DNA of 64,000 bases, from contig OX387604.1 in assembly GCA_947568835.1 (NCBI GenBank), positions 9,951,860 to 10,015,859 on the forward strand, given 5' to 3'. Origin of the DNA: Protonemura montana. Lineage: Eukaryota; Arthropoda; Insecta; Plecoptera; Nemouridae. The stretch's first letter is position 1. Every line of letters starts with the position of its first letter. The notes beneath the pieces were generated by a model, which did not search any database, was not told where the DNA came from, and saw only the letters and a list, made by a program, of their open reading frames with translations. Made by a program: the position numbers and the translations under genes. Positions 10,460-24,700 of this stretch are shown one piece after another.

Positions 10460-13400
10460 CTGAGAACAAAAAACAGGTTTTATAGCAAGTTCTTAATAAC
10501 AATATAATTAATAATAATACATATATATTTCTTTATTTCCACATGTCATCATTCAATGATTTTCGGAACATTGTGTTATAATTTTAATATTTGCGTGGTT
10601 AATATGAATTGAATTGAATCAAAGCACGTGTCCATGAGTGTCTGTGAGGTGTCTATGCGTTTCTTTGTTTTTCGTTCAAAGCTGTGGCCAGTTTGTTGAA
10701 ACATTTTGTGCCCATTGAAAATGACCCTGTAGCCCTGGAACAAGTACTTAGGAAGTACTTAGCAGGTACTTTAATATTCGTGACATTAACCACGTGAATA
10801 CGTGACGCACGCTAAGTGGCCTGCAGAAAAACTTAACTTATTTTATTTATATCAAATAGAATGACATATTGGAAAACAGATCATCAGTGGCATAAGTAAT
10901 CTGTTCATTACATACAAACTTACCCGCTTGATTATTTTTATAGTACAAACTTTGACTGAATTGTGCTGGTGTAGCGCAGAACTTGTTACAGAGCTGGACA
11001 CGGAAGACCACTTATGTATCAAATAATTTATCACGTGGCCTGAACCAAGTGTGCCTTTTCACAGTTCGGGATTTTCGTGGTATCATGTGCGAGGTTAACG
11101 GAAAATGTCAACGAATACAAGAAATTTGGTAATTAAAACACTTATTGAAAACTTGTGACCTCGTAAGAATGACCAAAAAGTGCATAAAACGCTTGTTTTT
11201 TTATCTCGGTAGCGTGCGAGTTGTACAAATTCTACGATTTAGTTTGAATTGCCCTCGATAGGTGAAGTGCTGCCGCGAGAGAGTGCCTCGCTAGACTGCT
11301 AGCCGAATACGCGGCGGTGGCGGGCTATGGGACTTTCTGCCGACGCCGACGCCGACGCCAACTCTTACAATGCGTGCGCATTTACATTACTACTTGCTTG
11401 TAATCATAATCAATAGCATGGATCTCAATAATGCCGCTATTTGTTGATACGGGTACACACATTTACTATTTCTAAACAAACGAATTTTAAATGTAAAATA
11501 AAATGCCCAACTGACTTCTTATTACCGAAAAAACATACACAAGAAAAAAAAGTCATACCGAAGACTTAACTATGTTTGGTTTTGTTCACAGAAACCCGTA
11601 GTCAATATTGAACCAGTTGATGAATTCGGTATTGAGAATATGTGCAAAACGGGTAAGAGGAGTAAAGAAGTAAAAGTGTACTAAAAAAACTTAGATATCG
11701 ATTATTTAAACGTTTTCCGGTAGGCGTTTTCACAATAATTAAAAAATGAGCAATTTGAAATCTGCGACTATCACGCGAGAATTATAAACTCGAAGAATGA
11801 TTTCCAGGATTTTTATCCTTATAGCATATTTCCGGAGTCTCATAAGGATCAATTTCCTATTTGACGAGGTCATTGTTGATGCAGGGTGACACTTATTCGA
11901 TCGATGCTGTCAATTATTTTATGCATAAACAAGAATTACCTGGGAAATGGGAATATTAAGGTACCATACAACAGATGACAGAGCAGCCAATCTGCTTCAA
12001 AACGTATTCATAGTAATACTTTATTGTTATACACTTAATAATATTATAACAGCTTGGTTCAAGTGTAAACACATGCGTAAATTCATTTATATATTCATAA
12101 CTATAAACTATTAACTAACTAACCGAACTTGAATCGAAATCTACAACACTATTTTAATATTTTATATACATATATGTATATATATATATGTTGATTTATA
12201 TATATATATATTTATATAATATTTCCAATTTACAAGACAGTAAAATAATTCCAAATTTACGGTACAAATATGAAAATTTTACGAAGAAACATACGCTCAA
12301 TAACAGTTCATATATAGTTTAGTTATTAATTATTAAGAGGATCGCTCTTTACATTTTATAATCATGAATAATCTGAATTTGATCTATAGATTGTCACATA
12401 TTCTTTACAGAAGAAAAACATTTCCCAGCATCCGTCAGCAGTCTGTGCCAGGGTTGTACCTCTTTTGCTGCATTTATTTGCCGCGAATTTTTCACTGAAA
12501 TTCCGCTGAACACACGAGCAATTCACCCTTGATGTTTGACAACCCGAATGAAATAGAGGTGGCTAGATAGGGTTAGTGTCACCTCTCTCTCTCGTCCGAA
12601 TCTCTTTGCTAAAAACAAGTGCATCACTTTTCCCTATAGTACCTAAGACTTTTAACCATTCGTTAATCTGACTAGAAATGTGGACCATAACGGTTCAAAA
12701 AGGCTACTGATAACATTCGCTTTTAATCAACACGTTAATATTTACTTTGATTTGGCTCATTGCGGAGAAATCTCTACTCCCCAAATCTCCAGTTTGTTAT
12801 TTTACACTTTTTGAATGATTTTTGATTATTAACCTCTTGCTCGTCACAATAATTGAATAAATAAGTTAGTTGGCAAACAAGCAAATATCTAGAAATTGGA
12901 TTACTTACGGCATTAATTTTTACCTAATATTATAAAAATAAATATAATATTTTCGGATTATTTACCAAGTCGTTGCGAAATCAAATCTTTGGTTATTAAT
13001 TTTTTTTTATTTATAGGTAAATTGTAATACTATTTAATTCCTCTTTCTCTCCGACTGGCAGTAATCACTTTCAGTACCTTACAATCTCAGTCATAAAATC
13101 TCCAATCTCAGTGACACTTGTTGGGATAGAAGAGACCATTATGATTGCAACAGTTTCTAAATCGCCTTATTGCTAATTGAGAATCAGATCGAAGAAAGTC
13201 CAGTGAACACTTGGAAAGTTCTTTTTGAGTTGACAAACGAAGACTTATTTGCCTGTTCCGTTACGTTCACTATACTGGGGTGAGGGAACAAACCTTTCGA
13301 AGATAAAGTGAAGCTATACTGGGATGAAAGTCTACAAGAATACGTGTTCGATTCCGCACCGCTCGCTGTCCAAACATCAACTTGAAGATACATTTTACCA

Positions 13401-15776
13401 GGTCCAATAAGACCTCAGTAACAAATTCACAAATATTTTATGCAGTATGCACACAACTGCCTAAGTACGTTAGTTTACTAAACAACAGATTTACCTTTAT
13501 TTTATCAATAACACCTTAACAATTTTTGACATATGCCATGAAACGTTAAATTTAAGTTAACAATGACGTAATTTTCAGATCGATACTCGAATCCGGAAAC
13601 CTTGTTTATCCAGCAATTTTCAATAACATGAAAGTAACACGTCTATATTTATTAAACGGTCTACTTATCTTGTATTAAACTTCAATTTCGTACACCATAA
13701 TATCGTAAAATTTATAAAACATACAAGATTCTACAGAGTGGCTAAGCGAACTCTTGATGCTAACATTAATTAAACAGTTTATACCAAATTTGGCAAGGAA
13801 TGAGCCTAAATTTGACCATATTTCCCAATGTTAACATAAAACATGAAAATTCACATTCAGCAACATCAATATACGTATCATATTTCTCGACTTCTACGAA
13901 GATTTTTTATTATTCTTTTTGTTATTATATACTTAATAGATTAGAAAAAATATATCTTTTGACGTGAAGATATATTAAATAAGAATATATACTTCTAGCA
14001 GTCTACCAATATATTAATAGCATGTATTTTATTTTTGAATTGAAACATTAAAAAACATCTTTCACAAAATAGCATATTGAGTAACAGTTATGGGGGAATC
14101 TTATCCTTAATGATTTGTACGCACAACATATTTATTGGTCAATATCACGAAGTTATAGATGCCGCGGCCCGCGTAGATCGCAATGGATTCATCAATGCAG
14201 AACCAACGTAAACACATCAACTACATAGGTATAAACCTACCCAACTATCCTAACACAACTATGGTTATGTTTTTTAATATTTATTTATTTCACGATTTAT
14301 TTAGTTTCCTACTAAACGAGCTACTTCGAGAAAAAAGGGCTTACGAACAAGTTGACTAGACTTTTGTCAACCAACAAATAGCATCGATATGTCCCACAGA
14401 GAACCAAACAATATCTACACCGTCAAATTGCAACTGATTCAAATGATGTCAAATGGCTATGAATTGTTGCGTATTTTGATTTGATTTAGCTCCATCTTTG
14501 AGAGCCGTGACTCGGAATAAACTTGCATTGGATATGGTTAAGAAATGCCTAGCGAATTTTCGCCCCGTCAAGTTTATTGATTGACGACGATTATTGTTAT
14601 GTCTGAACAAAGTTTTCTATCGTTGAGAAAAAGATCGTCGGTTTTGAAGACAACCAAGAACATCGCAGAGTGAGGGCCTATTCTTTATTTGCGTTCTTAA
14701 TTACCAGACTACCATGGATTGTTCCAATTCTGTTAACAAAATCATCATTGAAATAACTAGCTACGTTCCGGCAAAACACACAAATTCGAGTTTGCTCAAG
14801 GGAGTTCAGTATGGCAATCCAAATAGCGAGCTAAGCAATCACCACAACAATGCGGCTTATCAATCGCATCATACCTTTCAAAAAAGCGAGCCGTACCGTC
14901 AGCTATGCCCTATTCTTAATCAATCTCTTGTCTTCCACCCGGATATAAAATTATTTTGACACAAATGGATGCAATCTATATGTTAATGCGTGGAAGTACA
15001 CGTGGCCCATCATAATACTCGATCGGTTATTTGATACTTCACTCAATCATCCGCTTCTCGTGATTTTATTTTATCCAGTTCCGTCAGTATCACGTTCGTT
15101 ACTTTCGATAATTCGACTCATCAAAAATTTTTAAATTCCTAATAGCTCATCGATTTAGTCTATTTCCATTTTCCAGACAACGTTAAAATGTTCACAAATT
15201 TTATGTTTTGATACATTAACGAATGTAACTATTTATTTTAATTTACCGCTTTCAAACTTTTAATTTCTTCCTGCATTACAGCAAACGATTCCTGGTCCCG
15301 ATTTCACTCGAGGGCTGGCCCTTTTACGGAGGGCTAAAAAAAGTCACCTCTTGGCAAGTATATATGTCCCTCTCAAATTCTAAAGCTATTGATAACGCGT
15401 CATCAGCCTATCCAAAGTTTTAATAAATTCCTCTTTACCCGTTTCGTCGTCAGAAAATGACGCGAAGATAATCGAAACTAGTCGATAAAGTTTTTGATTT
15501 TGTTTTCAATTACGTTCGTTGTTTGATGTTCGATCTATTTCTTTTTCCCTCGGATAGATCCACATCTAAATTGTGCACATCAAACAGTTCTGTAGCACAT
15601 GTAGAAACATGTAGCACGTGGTTTAACAACAGTGTAGGTACTTATAAGTATGTTATGTACCATTTTAAAGTCAAATTGATACACGAAACCATATAATTGA
15701 TCGTGTATATATGTTTTAAAAGCTAATTAAGCTTTACTTACGCCAGAGCCCGAACATATCTCAGTCGTTTTGGCAG
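10460..15776. other. Intergenic region between PTPDC1 and the RhoGEF
   Basis: About 5.3 kb with no supportable coding region on either strand. Just upstream of PTPDC1, 11260-11370 is GC-richer with a short GACGCC repeat (about 11341-11360) and may hold its promoter or first exon. A TA microsatellite sits at about 12163-12222. The right part probably contains the RhoGEF 3' UTR. Short open frames here (13184-13393, 14714-14959) have no recognisable features. Confidence 0.5.
12163..12222. repeat. TA-rich microsatellite
   Basis: Two imperfect (TA)n runs, read directly from the sequence at about 12163-12190 and 12197-12220. Confidence 0.8.
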
Positions 15777-18700
15777 TCAGGTCGCAGATTTTTTCCGTTG
15801 AGTTGCATTTGTTTTTCCAGGCTGCAATCCTCTTGGCGTACGAAACACGGTATGTTGGAGCGTTCGTTTCCACTTGTCCTGCGTATCACGAAGCTTGAGC
15901 ACCCATGTTTGCTACGTCATCGAGACAAAAATTCAAATGTAATATTACACACTCGAAGATAAATTGTTTTGCAATTGGCATTTTGAATGTCAGTGACTGA
16001 TAAACTGCAGGAAAATCCCAAAATGTGTTCATACCTTAGTTTGGTCTGAAGGTGCCTGGAAAGTGTGAATGGTAACGACTTGTTGGAAGCGGTTCAGACT
16101 GACGAGAACGAAGGCTGCTTCAAGCCGGCTGCTCGCGCTTTCCGGAAGGCTTACATCGTGGATGAAGAATCGGTCAAGAGATAAGGGCTGTTTGTAGACG
16201 ACGTAGCGCATCGACGACTCGTTCGATGTCGAACCCCTGCTGCAAGAGCTGGCCCAGTTTTCTGATAGCGATGATTTCTACCAACAGGAGAACAACAGAA
16301 ACGGGTCAAGATTTTGTTTACGACAAAAAAAAGTGGCGCTAATAATGTCCTCCGCGTTTCCTACCTTTTTCGAGAGTCCTTTCTTTCTCCTTGTTATAAG
16401 CAGCATGTCGTCAAACAGTACCACGTACATTTCTTGAGGTTTTCCAGTGTCCCACAATTGCATTGGACCCTCGATAATGATCTGCCTTCGGGGGCTCACT
16501 ATGATGCGATCACACGGCTGACGAGTGAGGGCAGGTTTTAAAAATTCTGGGACGTAAATTTTTGGGTCGAGCTCAAAAATTGATGGCCAAACCACATTTC
16601 GTTGAATTTCTAGTAAACGTTCGAAGTTCTTCAGCCACTTCATCTTATCGTCTAGTTCTCCTGTAACCAAGCACGTTGATAAAATATATGCTCAACTTGA
16701 AATTCAGAGAAGGAAATGTCACTGTGTAAACAAAAGCTGTTTTCTCATCTTACGAATTGAGTTTTCTTCAATCTCAAGTATTTCTCCAATTTGCAGTCTT
16801 TCCGTGGGCTCCTCGGTTCTCGTTTCCACCTCTTTTAGGATGAGAGGAACTTTCATAATGTGTTGCACTGGTGCCACGAGAAGATCTGTCAACTGCAGTT
16901 TTTTACATCGGGGGTCTCTGCTGCACCACTGAAATTAATTAGTCGAAAGTTAAGTAAACATTAACTAGCACGAACTATAAACGAACAGGCCACAATCCAG
17001 ATGCACCACAAACCTTCTCGAACTCGCAGAATTCGACGTGTCTCCGCAAAGTCTCCAAGTAGTTGAGTGCATTGATGTAATTCAAAGCGTAGCAATGATA
17101 CGCGTGGGAGACCGAGTCAGCCTCTGAACTCTGCAATTAGAACATAGCCAGTGTTGTTTGTTGGGGTTTCTCCTCCCTAACCGGTTGGCATTCTGACAAG
17201 ATCATTTCTGCCTTACCTTGCGAAATAGCTTGACCAGAACTTCTGTAGTGGGTAGATCACCACTTGGTCCTACATTGGTCAGCAGTAAGTTTATGAATTC
17301 CTTACAAAATGCAAATGTTACCTGAAAGATGAAAAAATAGTAAAGCAATTCGTTCACACAAGGTATTTCAAAGGAAAGAGCTTTGAAACATTAAATTAGA
17401 AAGGTTCTGTTCTACTAAATTCTTCAACTCTAGTTTAGATGACAGAAACAGACAGAAACATTTGAATTGCACTGTGCATGATTGGAAGTCGTCATGGCAG
17501 TTTCAAACATCACTTAAACTAGGAGTTGCGAAAATGGTAAAACGGATAGTAAAATGGATAGGTATTATTGGCGTGCTAACGTACGCAGCACAATTCGTCT
17601 AAATTTCCGAAAAGTAACTCTGGCTCAGCAAACATTGCAAATCCTTCGACTTGAATTTTCTTTAATGGTTCCATAAAAACCTGTGAAAATAAACAAAGTT
17701 ATATGACAAAGAAAATATCGTTAAATTAAGCCACAGTACGACTTCAACCTGCACAAAGAGACTTACGTTTTTAAGAACCATTAGGTGGTCATAGAGAAAC
17801 GCACATTCGCTTTGGTACAAATCCCACACAGCCTCCCTCCTCTTGCACTCGGCACGACTTGTGGTAGATACCGGCGACACCAACAGATCTTTTTCGCTCA
17901 ATGTAGGCTCAATTGGTGCAGCACGCAGAGGCAAAGTTCTATCGAATCCTCTCCATATCTTCGAGCCTGTCAATTTTCGTTCAAAACACCGTTCGCTTTG
18001 AGCACGGACCAGGTTGCCCCGTAGCCGGCGTTTGGACGGTGGCGACGGGGGCGGTGGAGGTGACGGCGGTCGAGGAGGAGATTGAACAGGCAATGGTTCA
18101 GGACTAGTTGATGAACTGGAACCGCCACTGTGGTGTCCCCCTGTGTTCGATTTCTCTTCGACGTGGGCAACAAACTCTGGCCAGCACATGCCTCGGAACT
18201 TGGAAAGTTGGTCGTCATTGAAGTCAACTTTTGGAAGACAGCTAAGAACTTCTTCTAATCCGCACAAACTTCCAGATTTTCCTCGATTAGACCGTTCAAA
18301 CTGATGGAAAGTAAAGAGTATCATTGATTAGTACAAACTTTACTAAAACCTTGAATGCACGTGGTCAGATTTTATTTATTTTATTTTATTTTCCTAAACG
18401 AGACTTACCAACTTCAGTAATGACCACGTGTTTTTTCCTTTTCGTGAGTTGACGCCATCTGTAAGAAATGCGAAGTACAATGTAAATACTAAAGTTACTG
18501 ATACTGGACCATGAGATTGATCGGGTAAAGTCGTCAAGCGTTACTGCCTACCTGTATCGGAAACCGCCAGACTTGTGGTTGATCCGTCAAAGTCTGGTAC
18601 AAAACATAAAGCGTGTGAACGGCAGTGAACAAAAATCATCGAAACAATGTCAAAAATATCAAGTGCATGAACGAGATTAAGTTTATCCAAGCACCTGTGT

Positions 18701-21700
18701 ACATACTACTTACTATAAGTTGCATTGGCATTTAAAGGCATACCTCGTCTATCACATATAACTGTACCTGCAAGATATTGATTTTTGTTAACTAATTTCG
18801 GAAAGTGCTCACCTAGTAGATTATTTCTATTGGTAAGAACTTTGCTGTAGACTAGTAGATCTCCTGGGCATATTTGCATTGGAGGTATCACCACGATGGA
18901 ACTCCGTCTGGCTCGCGGTGAGCTGCACTCGGATCTGTGAGGATCGAATCAAAATGCACATTGACTTCCGAGCCTCACGCCATCTAATTTACTGCACATG
19001 CACAAATATTTGCATAGAATGATTGCTTCATCGGATACTCAGCACTTCATCACAGATGCAAATACATTCGAATTTATGGTTTTCAGATTGAGATCCCGGC
19101 TGAAATATCGTCAATGAAACCCCATTACTTGATCAAAAACATTTATCTTAATAACTTCATAGAGAAGAAAATAATATTACTTATTTCCGTTTCAAAATAT
19201 TGCCGTATGATGCCGAAAATATAAACGCAAAATCTGCAAGCAAGGTCAAGCTGTCAACAAATGTGTCCGTACTTTTATAGAAGTTCGTTAAATGCGTTTC
19301 AAAAACCACTTAAACCAATTGGAGATCTAGAAATAACCGTCCCCAGAACTTAAAAAACAACGAAATGATGACGCGTCGGGAAAATCGAACTCACCCCGAC
19401 AGTTTCCGATCATCGGTCGTCCCGTCAGCGATTTGTAATTTCGGAGGTACAAGTGCCCTTCGCCTAGTAAGGGCGGATGCGGGCGGGGGTTGCTCCTCCG
19501 TCTCGACCTCTTCCTTGACCGCCAACTGCACCGCCCTTGGCGTTTCGCGCACGTCACGACGTTCAAATGACGCCTCTTGTTCGCCGTCTGTTTGTACATT
19601 CGGCGACGGCAGGTTCATATAATGCGTGCCCGAGTCGTCTCTGCTGCCGTCTCGGCAACGAATTAAACCTAAATGCGACAGGACATTGCAACATTTTAGT
19701 TAAACTGTTAAGTATTTTCTTTTTAATCCCTTCTGCTTGCCTGAAATGAGTCCCCTGCTCTGAGTCGGGAGTCAAAAGTTTCAGCTCGAAAATACAGCAT
19801 TTGCCAAACCGGCGAGCGGGTGGGCCCTCCTTTGAAGAACGTGCATACCCGACGAAATAGTAGATGTACTATTCACCAAATTGCTCAATGGCTGGTCAAT
19901 CAATGGCCTTAAAGCCTTAAACGGTCCGGTACAACGTTTCGCAATCAAGTGCCTTGTGTCTTGACTCAATAATGCTAATAATTGTTAATCCCCCATCAAA
20001 TTCGTGTACTCATTCGATACAATTTATAGTATTCTAAATATTCTTCAGAGAGAACTCGATGGATCTAGATCTATAATCTAGTATAGTTATCTCACCGCCG
20101 CTGACGATCTTCAGGCGGTTCTCGTCGTGTATGGAAGTGCTGGTTTGCTGGCAGCAGAAGTGGCAAGGTGGGTCGCCGTCGGGGTACTTCAGATCTGCTA
20201 GGTGCTCTACACCCGGCTCCGGCTCCAACTCTGTACGCATGAACCTTCATTTCAGCGATTACAACTTTGTAACCAACATCCAAATTCCAAACCAACGCTA
20301 ACATTAGCAGATACGTGTCTCGGATGTTTTCACCCAGCTAATAGGTCGAAAGGGTAAATGCATGTAGGAGTTTGATGTCAGTACTTGGACTCAGGAGACA
20401 TCGGGATATCTTGCAAACATCTTCATCTTTGTGGCCGAATGCAAGTCACCGTAGGGTTGTACATATCTCGAAACTGTTTTTACTTATCAAGACATTTTCT
20501 TTAGCCTCCAGATGAAATTGTCTTTTTCTCTTACTATGATTCGAGATTCAGAAACATTGCAATTTAATATTGAGATATATTATTGTTTCCGATCGTTGTT
20601 ATTTTGCTATACATACTTGAAAATGTAGCCGTGATAAAAATCTGTATGCCCGCGGTTACCCGTCGGTTGAAAATTGTGAAAATAAAGTATATTCGTATTC
20701 GCATGCTGTTGAGAGGGAGATGGTGGGGGAGGTGGTTGGGGTGGTAGGTGGATCGATCTACAGGCGTTAAATTTTTAAAAGCTAACACCTCGGGTTCGCG
20801 GTTTTGCTAATATTTTGAGTAAACAACGTTGAGGCTGGCAGACGAGATGATGTCTAGTGGTACTTGCACCCGGTACTTGAGCCTCCGCAAATGCGCCGGG
20901 AAAATCGGAACGAGGAGCGAGCAGTACTTGTGCACGGGGGTAGCCTGGGGGACGGCTCGGGGGTAGAACGGGGGTAGTACAGGGGTAGGTGCCTCATTCT
21001 ACCCCAACCACCCACTCTTAACTTCTAATAGGGCCTGAACAGGTGGAGCTCAGTCTGAAACTTGAATACTTGCATTTTGTTCTTGTTCTTGTAAATAGTC
21101 ACGTGTATTTTCAACTAATTACCTTTGTTTGATTAGCATCATTCGGCTAATTAAATAAATTGATGTTCTTCAGTTTACTCAATTGCTACATTCGAAAGCA
21201 ATCAGTTTGTCTGAATAACTTGCTAACAAAGACTCGAGTTATTCACAGAATGGGATGAGCAGGGCTTAGCCAAATCAATATTTCACTGCTGGGTATATAA
21301 TCGCCTGTGGCATTTATTCTTTGTTACTAACACTGGCAGATATTGTTCTGTAAAAATAAAGATTTAGATACTAAGCCAAAAAGTATTGAGCGAAATTGCT
21401 GGAAGTCCGCGCACATTTAAAATGTCATGTAAATTCGTTTAGCAAAGATGCTCTTAATATGTCATTTCCCATTTCCACATTTTCACAGAGAGGTTGCTGC
21501 GGCGGTGCTCTTCAAGCTCATCGCCAAGTAATAATGTTTCTTGGAAAAAAATGTATACGAGGTCTGTTGTCACAAACCAACTTGCCGCCGGCAGCGACAG
21601 GTCTTATTCAAATGCGAGTGTTTACTCGAGCGACAGTTTAATTTCCATCTCGGTCAATCGAATCCGTTATTAAAATCGTGAATGTGTCCCCCCGCAGATT

Positions 21701-24700
21701 TATTAATACACGTAAACCACAGCAGGGTGCAACTGCATCCCAATTCTCGTTGCATTCATTCACACCGTTCAGTTAATTAATTTCCAGATTCCAATCATAA
21801 AGTTAATAACATCAAATTACCCCAACACACCTATCAAAAGGTGTACGGCAAATAGAAAGTGCGCGAGTGTCATAAAGTTCGTTGATTAGTACGATTAAAA
21901 GGTTCGATGAGAATCAAATATGCCGCTTTGTGAATGTTTGTAAAGGTTCAAGCTCTTTTGAAATGAATATTGCACGATAGCTGTGCTATTTGAAAATCGT
22001 CAGGGGCTTTCAATTTTCTCAAACAATTCGTGTAAAGTGAAAAAATTACGCAGTGCGCGGCACGCTACGCAGGTCGTAGGTCGTGGAATGATTCGATTGG
22101 ATGTTGATTGAAAGGTTCAAAGAGTTTCTCTTGCATGGGAATTGGCAAAGGCAGGTAAAGCTCGTTTGCTCGCCTGCTCGTTTGTTCGATGCTGACGACG
22201 AGCGTCATCGCCGAGCATACAATTCCAGCGACAGTGACAGCCAGTAACATCGAACACCGAACGCTGAGCATCGACGCTTTTCCGCTCTGCATCGATGAGC
22301 GAAACTAAACATGGATGACAATTAGTTGCCAGCGGGTGAGACGCCTGGGAGGAAGGCTGGAACAAGACCCGACTATAATAATAATCCTCGAAATGGTCTC
22401 CTACTGTCCAAATCTTTTTCTTGTCTCCACTCTCCTTGTAGTTGTTTGTTGACTGTGTATAGGTGGTCTGCCAGTGTCCAGTCCTCACTCACCACAGTTC
22501 TGCCAAACATCTCTGTTTGCCCAGGGCGGAGGCTTAAGAAGTTGGGCAAGAACGTGCCCCTTGATAAACCACACCACTCTAAGGCTAACTGAAGGATTAA
22601 ATGCCGATATTGATATAATTCATCGGATCAAAAGTCTCGTTTCGAAGCGGGCCTTCTTTGCAACGCTTCAATAACGAGGGAACCGCTGAGAAATTATTTG
22701 TGTTATCAGTGAGATTGAGAATCAATCGTTCTTAAACGAGGGTAGTAAATAAAAGAGTATATCGAGAGAGAATTTTATAGAATTTCCGAATTGAATTGAG
22801 AAACGAAGTGATTTAAAATAAGCTTTATTGACAGCAATTATTTCCCGGCAAATTTCTTAGAAGCGTCATTGTATATTGATAGTAAAGAAAGCACGCGGCC
22901 ACTTTCTCCAGAGACTGCGAACGATATTACGGGAATGGAAAGGGGGTTTGGGGTTCAGGATGGGGTTAAGGTTGAGATTGACAATTGACCCTGTGGCACT
23001 TGAGCTCACCTGAAGACGCTCGTCGAGATGGACATGTTGACCCCGGGGGGAAGAGAAATTCGGTTGATACCGCAAAAGGGTAATGTTGGAACTGCAAGAA
23101 CTCTAGATGAGATAATAAATCCCGGTCAGCCATTCTATTCGATTCACAACCGCGAACTGTTGATTAATTGTCCGAGATGTTATAATTCCGAAGACAAATT
23201 ACATTAATGTTCGATATACAAAACTGAATTCAGTCAAAGTTTCATATCAGTTTCCGCATCAACGGTACTTGCATTTTCACACACTGCGTTTTGTAATCAT
23301 GTTAACTAGTTTACACGAGATCGTAATTCCAAGTAAATTGACGATTAAATTAGTACTAATTGTTTATCTTAATATAGTAAATAACATCTGAAGTCGAGCC
23401 TTAGGTGCCTGAAGCAAATGCCCAAAGGCATAATATAGATGATCGTCATAGCTGTAAACTCGTAAGGGCAAAGTTCATGTAAACACCGTGAAGGTCGCTC
23501 TAACGCACTACAGTTCCACGTACCTAGTCGATTGCCTCCCGCGGCAGACTAGCAACCTAGCGCCGTGATTAGCTACACGCTACTGGCAGTGGCACGCTAC
23601 AGATATAATAAGAAGAGGAGAACCGCGGCGGAGGAGCCCAGCTAAAAGCAGACCATTGGTTGACGCATGCGTTTAACGTGTCGACATGTATCGCACAGTT
23701 GAGAATATTCAACCTATCACCCATTTGAATTCTCATTTAACTGGCAAACTGACTACCCCTAGTCAATAGTTTTTTGGAAACACTTGTTTTTTAACGACGT
23801 TCGAAATTGTATTTCAATATGACTTAAATTATAATATTCAATCGCGAAATAAGAGATGCAGACGTTTATTCATATTTTAAACCATTTTAAAAAATGCATT
23901 TTTTGTTACAAGGAAAATGTATTTTTGAAAGAAAACGTGCATAACTCTTAGGATTAGACATCCGATGACGAGAATTACGCAAGATTCGATTCATATGGAG
24001 TTATTACAGCTTGAATGGAAATAATCGATGGAATTCAGGCACATAAAGTTGAAAAAAATATACACACCCTGCTGGATTTACATATCAATTCGGAAAAATT
24101 TGGCAGGATCTATTTTTTTCCGGAGGTGGTAGATTATATTTAAATAACCCGCGTGGTAATTAAATTTGGCGCCTGCTTACACCGAATGGCAATTACCAAG
24201 GTGTGCTTTGGTTTATGGGCGAAGAGACATGCTGCATCTTGTTACGCTCTTGGATGGTTTATACTAAGCTCTCACAAGCCGTATTGTTTTTTATTATACA
24301 CAGAAAATTCTGTCGTCTTAAGCAATTTCCTGTACAAATTGAAAGATTTCCTGCTTGAAAGCGTTTCTTTCCGTTTATAAGCTAATTAAGCTAACGTAAA
24401 CTCTCAATGTCTACACTGAATTTGTTGAGGTAATAAACAAAATAAGCATGAGAGGAATCCAACATTTTAAGACGAGGAGTTTTCTTTTCGAAAAATGACG
24501 TTATTAAAAAGGGTTGGCATTGCCTAATATGATTCAATTTATTTTGCACCACGAAGTAAAAGAGTGAACATCGAACGAGGAGCGTATAGTAATAACGCAC
24601 AAATTTGTGAATAGCAAGGAGCCAGCTGTAATATCCATGCCACAGAAAAGCGGAGAAACAAAAATTTCCACTTCGCGGCCGACATTTGAAATATGCAAAT

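Noticed and set aside
13184-13393. 69-residue minus-strand frame in the intergenic region
   Set aside because: Isolated, no domain and no upstream exon in phase.
22065-22292. Minus-strand frame with a hydrophobic segment resembling a membrane helix
   Set aside because: Lies within the RhoGEF intron, lacks flanking splice logic and has no recognised homologue.
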